From assembly GCA_001275005.1 (NCBI GenBank), contig JWZX01000918.1:1-16972 (forward strand): a stretch of DNA of 16,972 bases. Direction: 5' to 3'. Under the pieces are notes generated by a model, which saw nothing but the letters and a program-made list of their open reading frames with translations, made no database searches and was not told the DNA's origin. Positions 8,374-14,059 of the stretch are shown in pieces. Each line of letters starts with the position of its first letter. The stretch's first letter is position 1. The position numbers and the translations under genes were made by a program. The stretch is from Chrysochromulina tobinii. Lineage: Eukaryota > Haptophyta > Prymnesiales > Chrysochromulinaceae.

Positions 8374-10380
8374 ATGACTGATGGCCAGGAGCGCGTGCGC
8401 TTGCGGGCGCGCGAGGGCGAGGCTGTCGAGTGGACGCGCCGGGTGGCCCAGCGAGCTGGCACGCTCAAAGACATGATGGACGACGCTCCAACGGAAGATG
8501 GCGTCTACCCGGTGCCGATGATTGCGGCGGCAGAGCTGGCAGTGCTCCGGGAGATGTGCGAGGCCGACTCCATGCCGGTGAGACTCGAGCAGTGCTCGAT
8601 CTCGGAGCTCTTCAGGCTCGTCGAGGGCGCCAGCTTCCTCGATGCCCCCGGGGCGCTCAATCACGCGCAGCGCGCCCTCGCCACACGCCTCAACGGCAAA
8701 CGCGCCGATGAGCTGAGAGAGCTGCTCGGCGCAACGGATGACTTTGGCAGTGCGGAGAATCGCGTGGCGGCACTCGCCGAGCCGGCGTTCTCGCCGGGGG
8801 GGCAGCTATCAGTAGCCACGGTGGGCTCTGCGGCGGGGCCACCCGCGCTGCAGCCGCAGCCCTCGCTGTCGGGGATGGCAGTCACAGACGATGCCATGGA
8901 GGAGGCGCTGGGCATGGTCGACGTGGGCACGCTGGCCGAGCTCAAGGGCGTGAGCCGATTGTGGTTGGTGCTCGCGCGGCGCGTGCTCTGCTCCCGCCTC
9001 AGCCGCTGCGAGGGTCAGTCCGCGCCCACTCAGCTGGCTGAGATCACCGATCTCAACATCAAGGTCCTCGTCGACGCGGGCCGGCCATGGGAGGCGGCGG
9101 CGGCGGGGAGGATGCTGCCCAGCCTGGCCCGATTGCGCTGGGAGGGCTTCACAGTGAATGTGGCCGCGGTCCGCGAGGTAGATCTTGACGAGGACGAGGA
9201 CGAGGATGAGGACGAGGACGAGGATGAGGACGAGGACGAGGACGAGAGGCCGTTCCTTAGAGGCCCTGCCAAAACCGCTCTCCTCAGCTGCATTGAGGGA
9301 GAGGGCGAGGCGACGCTCAAGCTACTGCTTGCAGCTGTTGCCTGCGCCGGCTCTGGCGAGGTGCGCGGCATACCGGTGCAGATGATGCGCGACGACTCCG
9401 TCTCTGAGCTCATCCTGAGTGAGCAAAACATCGGCGTTCAGGGCGGCATGCTTCTTGCGCATCTCGTGCCTATCATGGGCAGGTTGACGAGCCTCAACCT
9501 CTCCGGAAACCAGCTGTGCGGCCTCGATGATGATGATCTTGGAAGAGGAACTTTCACTGCAGAGGGCATCACAGCAATTGCCGACGCTCTGCGCGTCAAC
9601 GGCGGTCTGACGAGCCTGGACCTCTCCAACAACGCACTCTGCGGAGTGGCCCAAACCTGGGAAGGCCAATATGGCACCTATACCACAGAGGGCATCACTG
9701 CAATCGCCGACGCCCTGCGCGTTAATGGCGCGCTGATGGCCCTGGATTTGTCGTCCAATGACCTCAAGGATGAGGGCGTATGCGCAGTCTGCGAGGCCAT
9801 CCAGAGAAACAAGGAGACCAAGCTCGCGTCGCTCAACTTCAGGAACAACGGCATCGGTCCAGTTGGAGCAAACGCTGTGGCGGCTATGGTAGCTGTCACA
9901 GGCGCGCTGACAATGCTGTCGCTCGCCCAAAACATGTTGGAGGAGGATGGCACCAAAGCCATCTGCGAGGCACTAGAACAGAACACGACGCTTAAGGAGC
10001 TCGATTTGCGTGGCAGCAACATTGGTGGTTCAGCAGGAGCCAAGCACGTGGCCAAGATGGTAGGCGTCAACAGCGGGCTGACAGCCCTGGATTTGTCCAA
10101 CAACTACCTCAAGGATGAGGGCGTAAGCGCAGTCTGTGAGGCCATCCAGAGCAACAAGGAGACGAAGCTTGCGTCGCTCAACGTCAGTGAAAACGGCATC
10201 CATCCAGTGGGAGCAAAGTCTCTGGCGGCCATGGTGGCCGTCACAGGCGGGCTGACGAGCATCAACCTGTCCAAAAATGATCTCACCAACGACGGCGAGG
10301 ACATGACGGGCCTCAAGGAGCTCGTCGCCGCTCTTGGCGTCAACGGCGCCATGGCCAAAATACAGTACGTTTTGCCTTGA
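8374..10380 (+). CDS. SKP1 / F-box-like / leucine-rich-repeat fusion protein
   Basis: This is an intronless frame of 668 residues. Residues about 6-145 follow the whole SKP1 fold: VRLRAREGEAVEW, then AQRAGTLKDMMDD, a PVP segment, and SELFRLVEGASFLD, with the C-terminal part ATRLNGKRADELRELLGATD where SKP1 binds F-boxes. The final Trp of SKP1 is replaced (EPAF). Residues about 170-210 resemble an F-box (TDDAMEEALGMVDVGTLAEL, then VSRLWLVLARRVL) but lack the usual Leu-Pro. A linker and a 20-odd-residue Asp/Glu run (about 270-292) precede roughly ten RNI/NLRC-type leucine-rich repeats (about 340-660), for example TSLDLSNNALC and ALDLSSNDLKDEGV. The parts match adaptor, F-box and substrate receptor of an SCF ubiquitin ligase in one chain. 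The repeats contain near-identical DNA blocks (9763 and 10108 onward), so they expanded recently. SKP1 and LRR are clear; the F-box is probable. Confidence 0.85.
   Translation: MTDGQERVRLRAREGEAVEWTRRVAQRAGTLKDMMDDAPTEDGVYPVPMIAAAELAVLREMCEADSMPVRLEQCSISELFRLVEGASFLDAPGALNHAQRALATRLNGKRADELRELLGATDDFGSAENRVAALAEPAFSPGGQLSVATVGSAAGPPALQPQPSLSGMAVTDDAMEEALGMVDVGTLAELKGVSRLWLVLARRVLCSRLSRCEGQSAPTQLAEITDLNIKVLVDAGRPWEAAAAGRMLPSLARLRWEGFTVNVAAVREVDLDEDEDEDEDEDEDEDEDEDERPFLRGPAKTALLSCIEGEGEATLKLLLAAVACAGSGEVRGIPVQMMRDDSVSELILSEQNIGVQGGMLLAHLVPIMGRLTSLNLSGNQLCGLDDDDLGRGTFTAEGITAIADALRVNGGLTSLDLSNNALCGVAQTWEGQYGTYTTEGITAIADALRVNGALMALDLSSNDLKDEGVCAVCEAIQRNKETKLASLNFRNNGIGPVGANAVAAMVAVTGALTMLSLAQNMLEEDGTKAICEALEQNTTLKELDLRGSNIGGSAGAKHVAKMVGVNSGLTALDLSNNYLKDEGVSAVCEAIQSNKETKLASLNVSENGIHPVGAKSLAAMVAVTGGLTSINLSKNDLTNDGEDMTGLKELVAALGVNGAMAKIQYVLP
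9181..9250 (+). repeat. Gac/gat-gag hexamer repeat encoding an acidic run
   Basis: About eleven copies of a gaYgag hexamer encode alternating Asp-Glu between the F-box-like region and the leucine-rich repeats. Such tracts vary readily in length. SKP1 proteins also carry an acidic loop, but in a different place. Confidence 0.9.
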
Positions 10381-11558
10381 GCGAATTTTCGGCCAGTATC
10401 ACCCGTTTGATGTGCTGCAAAGGGGTGCTCCTTCCTCGCATATCCTGGCATATGACGCTCCCCACCGCTCTCTTGCAACCCGACGATGCACCCTCTGTGT
10501 GCGCGCAGCCTTGAGTACAATCACCTCGATGAGCAAGCCAAGCAAGCCCTCCGAGACGCATGGCGGGGCGCCCCCTCACACTTGAAGCTCTGAGAGGTGG
10601 TACACGAGTTTGTACACGCGCAATCCAAGCTGCCCGACTACCAGACGACGACGAGCACGGGAGCTCTTCAAACCGGTAGGCAAGCAGGTCAAGCGCGACT
10701 TCACCGCGCGTGCCGCCCTGTAGAATTGGGGCACCAATTGGCTACAATCGGCGGTCAAACTCACTCAACACGTTCGGACAAGGTGCGGCAGCTCCTCCGC
10801 CACCATGATTGACATAGTCCAGCCGTCGCCGGCCGCGGGCCGTGGCTGGCAAGTGCTGCAGACCATCACTACCCTGGTAGTCACTTTGTCCATCAAAAGT
10901 GACTACCGCCCGCCGCCTACGCCTCACCCCGTGGCTCCCAGACAGGTTTTGTCGCAATGGTAGGCATGCCCAGCAGCAAGCGCGGGCACGGCGACGCGTG
11001 CGCGAGCGCTGGCGGCGTGCGGACGGCGACGCTCGCTCGAGCCCCTCGGCCGGGCAGCCCTTGCACGAGAGGCCGCGCGCCAGCCGTGAGGGTCCGCCGT
11101 GCGGGCGTTTGGGACCGGTCAAACGAGTACTGTACCGAGGTTACTACCGCGACCTCGTACATGCTTGGGCCGAGGTACACGCCTTTTACAATTACACGCC
11201 TCAGTAACGGTGTGTAGGTAATTGGGCATTAGAGCCATTACTTACAAGAGAACCCGCATTCACTCATTTGTCGTAAAAAGCGTTAAGCGACGCGCTTAAA
11301 CCTTAATACGAAATACCACCGCCCCGGCGTCATGCCCGGCGTGGGCGCCATGGTGGGCGCCAACGCTGCGGGCCCACCGCGCACCGGCTCGGCTATCCTC
11401 ATGGCTATCCTCTTTAGATCTTCCATCATGTACTTCCATCATGTACTTCCATTGCTGGCGGGGGGGCTTCCCATGGGGCTTCGATTGCTTTTAGATGGCT
11501 GGGGCGAGAGGGGGCTGGTGACACGGCCCTTCGCAACACATGAGAACCTTTGGCAATT
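10381..11558. other. Intergenic region between convergent genes
   Basis: I find no supported gene in about 1.2 kb. Overlapping frames exist on both strands (for example 10899-11207 plus, ending VLYRGYYRDLVHAWAEVHAF), but none has a recognisable domain. The region holds a 12-bp perfect hairpin (10876-10907), a 7-bp hairpin (ttaagcg, acg, cgcttaa at 11283-11299), and short tandem duplications near the SET gene end: 12 bp around 11391-11412 (ggctatcctcat) and 13 bp at 11421-11446 (ttccatcatgtac). It probably includes both 3' UTRs. Confidence 0.45.
10876..10907. repeat. 12-bp perfect hairpin
   Basis: ggtagtcacttt (10876-10887) and aaagtgactacc (10896-10907) are exact inverse complements with an 8-nt spacer. 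The hairpin lies about 500 bp beyond the SKP1-fusion gene and far from any supported coding region. It could be a structured RNA element or the core of a small inverted-repeat element. Confidence 0.7.
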
Positions 11559-13673
11559 CTACTTGCGACGGAAGAGCGAGCCGAGGACGAAGGCAGTGCC
11601 CGCAACGGCGCCCCCAACGATTGCGGCGGCGAGCGTGGTCTTGGGCACGCCTGTCTGCGCTGACGCGTCCTCGAGCAGCTCCAGTGCACGGCCCACCCAG
11701 GGGCTTGGAGCGCCCAGGGGCTGGGCGGCGGTTGGAGCGCCCAGGGGCTGGGCGGCGGCTCGCGGAAGGATCAAGCGTCCTTCGTCTCTCTTGTCTCTTG
11801 TCTCTTCTCGTCTTGTCTCTTCTCGTCTCTTCTCTTCATTCACGGATGCAACAGCCATCTTGGCGGCAGGTAGATCTGGTACCGCCTCCGCTACCGCCTC
11901 CGCCTCCGCCACCGCCTCCGCCACCGCCTCCGCCTCCGCCTTGACATCAGCCTCAGTGTCGGCCTTCGCCTTCTCCGCGGCTGACTCGGCTCCAGTCACC
12001 GCCACCGCTTTATCCTTGGGCTCGGCCTCCGCTTTAGCCTTGGCCTCGGCCTCCGCTTTCGCCTTGGCCTCGGCCTCCGCCTTAGCCCGCGCCGGCATTG
12101 GAGGAGGCACGCTAGGCCTGCGTGGGGGCGGCAGGGCTGTCCCTGGGCTAGAGGCTCGGGCCGTTTGGGGCATTGGAGGAGGCACGCTTGGCCTGCGCTT
12201 TGGCGTCGCAGGCTCCTCTGGCCCCGATGTACCTGTGGCGCCGTGGTGAGCACTTGCATGCGTTGGCGTCGCAGCAGGCTCCTCTGGCCCCGTGGCTCCG
12301 GCGATCCTGCCCGTAGCGATGCTCTCCTTGGGTGGCTCGCCAGCGGCAGCTGCCGCCACGTTGACGGGGACGGCCGCCGCGCTCACGGCCGCCCCGCTGC
12401 CCACGACGGCGCTCACGGGCGCCCCACTGCCCACGACGGCGCTCACGGGTGCCCCGCTGCCCACGACGGCGCTCACGGGAGCCCCACTGCCCACGACGGC
12501 GCCACTGGGAGCCCCACTGCCCACGACGGCGCTCACGGGAGCCCCACTGCCCACGACGGCGCCACTGGGAGCCCCACCGCCTACGTGAGCTCCGCGCTGG
12601 GAGATCTGGACTCTGGGCGCAGTCCCTGGCATCTGCTCGACCAGGGCTGGGGCCGCGGTGGCGCCCTTAGCCGCCATGTCCGCTGCCTGCTCCCGCAGGC
12701 ACAAGTCGCAGCCGCACACGAAGCCGTAGTTCTCACGCAGGGCCGCCCGCCGCTGCAGATAGGTCCACTCGCGCGGCATCGCGAGGTACGCGTGCGTGAG
12801 CTTCTCGCCCGGCAGGAGGTCGCGCTTGGCAAAGGCGCGCACGAGGCCCTGCCCGGTACTCGGATCGTGGCCGCGCTTGGCGAGGATCTTCGCCTCGCTC
12901 ACAAAGACGATCGTCGGGTCACACGCGTGGTTGGCCCGCGCCGCGAACGCGTACAAGGCGTTCGCGTGGAAGGGACTCGTCTTCTCAGCGCCATTGTCAA
13001 ATAGGAACTGGTTGCAATGGAAGCGCAGCAGCACGGCGCGCACCTCCTCCACACGAGCGGCGCGCGCCACGGCGGTGGCAAACGGCAAGCACGCTGGGAA
13101 CGGTGCATTCGACCCCCCGACGAGGCGCTCAGCGCCCTCACGCACGTGGCCGATCTCTTCTGAGACGATGCCCAGGTCGTTGAGCTGCTTGAGCGCCGTC
13201 GCCCACGGCCCATTGGCCACGTCTCCCAAGGCCCGCGCGCTCAGCTCCTCGTAGGCGCGCCAGCGCGTCCCATGGTGCTGTTCGACGGATTGCTCGTCCC
13301 GGCGCACCACGACGAAGGGCGGCTCCTCAAAGAGAGGGCAGCCGCGTGGCACATGCTCGCTCACGATGAGGCCGCGCCCGCACGTGCCCTGCGCGTCCTC
13401 GGCGGTCACTGCGGGGTGGCAGACCGCGCCCTCGAGGCCTCGCGGCAGGAGCACAAACTCCAGTGCGAGCGCTGACTCATGCACCAGCTCCGAAGTCTCG
13501 CCAAAGTCTCGCAAAGCAGCAGTCTCGCCAATGTCGACACGCCACAAGCCCGTTGTGGGATCGAAGGTGCGCAGCACGCAGAGCGCGCCGTCAAACTTCG
13601 CGCCCTTGGCGCGGATCCTGCAAACCGAGCCCTCGTGAATGCGGGTCGCGCTCGTGCGGCTCTTCAGCAGCAT
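11559..13673 (-). CDS. SMYD-like SET-domain methyltransferase with C-terminal membrane anchor
   Basis: From ATG 13673 the protein has 704 residues. An earlier in-frame ATG (13796) would add 41 residues but would put a palindrome and a TG-repeat edge into coding sequence, so I prefer the later one. Residues about 12-60 may form a small beta-barrel (GLWRVDIG). The SET domain runs from GRGLIVSEHVPRG (99-111) through NHACDP (248-253) to the expected catalytic Tyr296 in LTHAYLAMP. A post-SET Cys cluster follows, YGFVCGCDLC, with Cys320, 322 and 325, probably binding zinc with Cys251. No MYND finger is present between the SET halves, unlike SMYD proteins. Then come about 350 low-complexity residues: GAPVSAVVGS repeats, two RRPSVPPPMP motifs, Lys/Ala/Glu repeats and RREET repeats. 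The last 25 residues are a hydrophobic helix ending SLFRRK, a tail anchor. It probably methylates a protein at a cytosolic membrane face; the substrate is unknown. Confidence 0.8.
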   Translation of the reverse strand: MLLKSRTSATRIHEGSVCRIRAKGAKFDGALCVLRTFDPTTGLWRVDIGETAALRDFGETSELVHESALALEFVLLPRGLEGAVCHPAVTAEDAQGTCGRGLIVSEHVPRGCPLFEEPPFVVVRRDEQSVEQHHGTRWRAYEELSARALGDVANGPWATALKQLNDLGIVSEEIGHVREGAERLVGGSNAPFPACLPFATAVARAARVEEVRAVLLRFHCNQFLFDNGAEKTSPFHANALYAFAARANHACDPTIVFVSEAKILAKRGHDPSTGQGLVRAFAKRDLLPGEKLTHAYLAMPREWTYLQRRAALRENYGFVCGCDLCLREQAADMAAKGATAAPALVEQMPGTAPRVQISQRGAHVGGGAPSGAVVGSGAPVSAVVGSGAPSGAVVGSGAPVSAVVGSGAPVSAVVGSGAPVSAVVGSGAAVSAAAVPVNVAAAAAGEPPKESIATGRIAGATGPEEPAATPTHASAHHGATGTSGPEEPATPKRRPSVPPPMPQTARASSPGTALPPPRRPSVPPPMPARAKAEAEAKAKAEAEAKAKAEAEPKDKAVAVTGAESAAEKAKADTEADVKAEAEAVAEAVAEAEAVAEAVPDLPAAKMAVASVNEEKRREETRREETRDKRDEGRLILPRAAAQPLGAPTAAQPLGAPSPWVGRALELLEDASAQTGVPKTTLAAAIVGGAVAGTAFVLGSLFRRK
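12391..12590 (-). repeat. 30-bp coding repeats in the SET protein linker
   Basis: Six full 30-bp units (12391-12570) plus partial flanking copies encode the 10-residue GAPVSAVVGS. Units with gctcacggg and units with gccactggg alternate at 12481-12570, so a 60-bp pair was itself duplicated. The tract lies between the post-SET Cys cluster and the rest of the linker. Confidence 0.92.
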
Positions 13674-14059
13674 CGTGGTCGCGAACCGTAGTGAGTGGCG
13701 GCAGCAGCTAAACGTGAATGCGTTCACGTTCACGTTAAATTGCCATCTCGGCAAGACGCACGCCCTTCTAAACCGCCCCCGCGCGGTACCCGCCATGGTG
13801 TGAATGTATGTGTGTGAATGTGAATGTGTGTCTGTGTGATTTCTAACACAGCCACAGGTCCCGTGGAGACACAGACGTGAATGCGCAAGCGCAGTTCGTC
13901 CTAACCCCACTCCCCCCTCCCCCCATCCCCCACCTGATTGCCTTCACAATCCCGCCCGGTAGTATAGGGAAGTTTGAAGTTTTCGCGACGGCGTTTACCG
14001 GTACCGACAACAAAATGGGCTAACCCGCTTGCGTTGCCGTCCTGCTCTCCCCATCGCTC
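13674..14059. promoter_or_regulatory. Divergent upstream region with palindrome and TG repeat
   Basis: This region separates the SET gene (minus) from the beta-helix gene (plus). At 13711-13730 lies aacgtgaa, tgcg, ttcacgtt, a palindrome with 8-bp arms, followed at once by a further cacgtt. A TG-rich microsatellite occupies about 13797-13842, and a pyrimidine-rich run (tcccccctccccccatccccc) about 13911-13931. The palindrome is a candidate binding site for a dimeric factor recognising an ACGT core. The actual start sites are not visible. Confidence 0.4.

Noticed and set aside
11332-12249. 305-codon plus-strand frame
   Set aside because: It mostly overlaps the low-complexity tail of the SET gene in antisense and has only Ser/Ala-rich shadow sequence.
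13674-13910. N-terminal extension of the SET protein up to 13910
   Set aside because: The far start is GTG, the extension reads a TG microsatellite as His/Thr/Ser repeats, and a promoter-like palindrome lies inside it.
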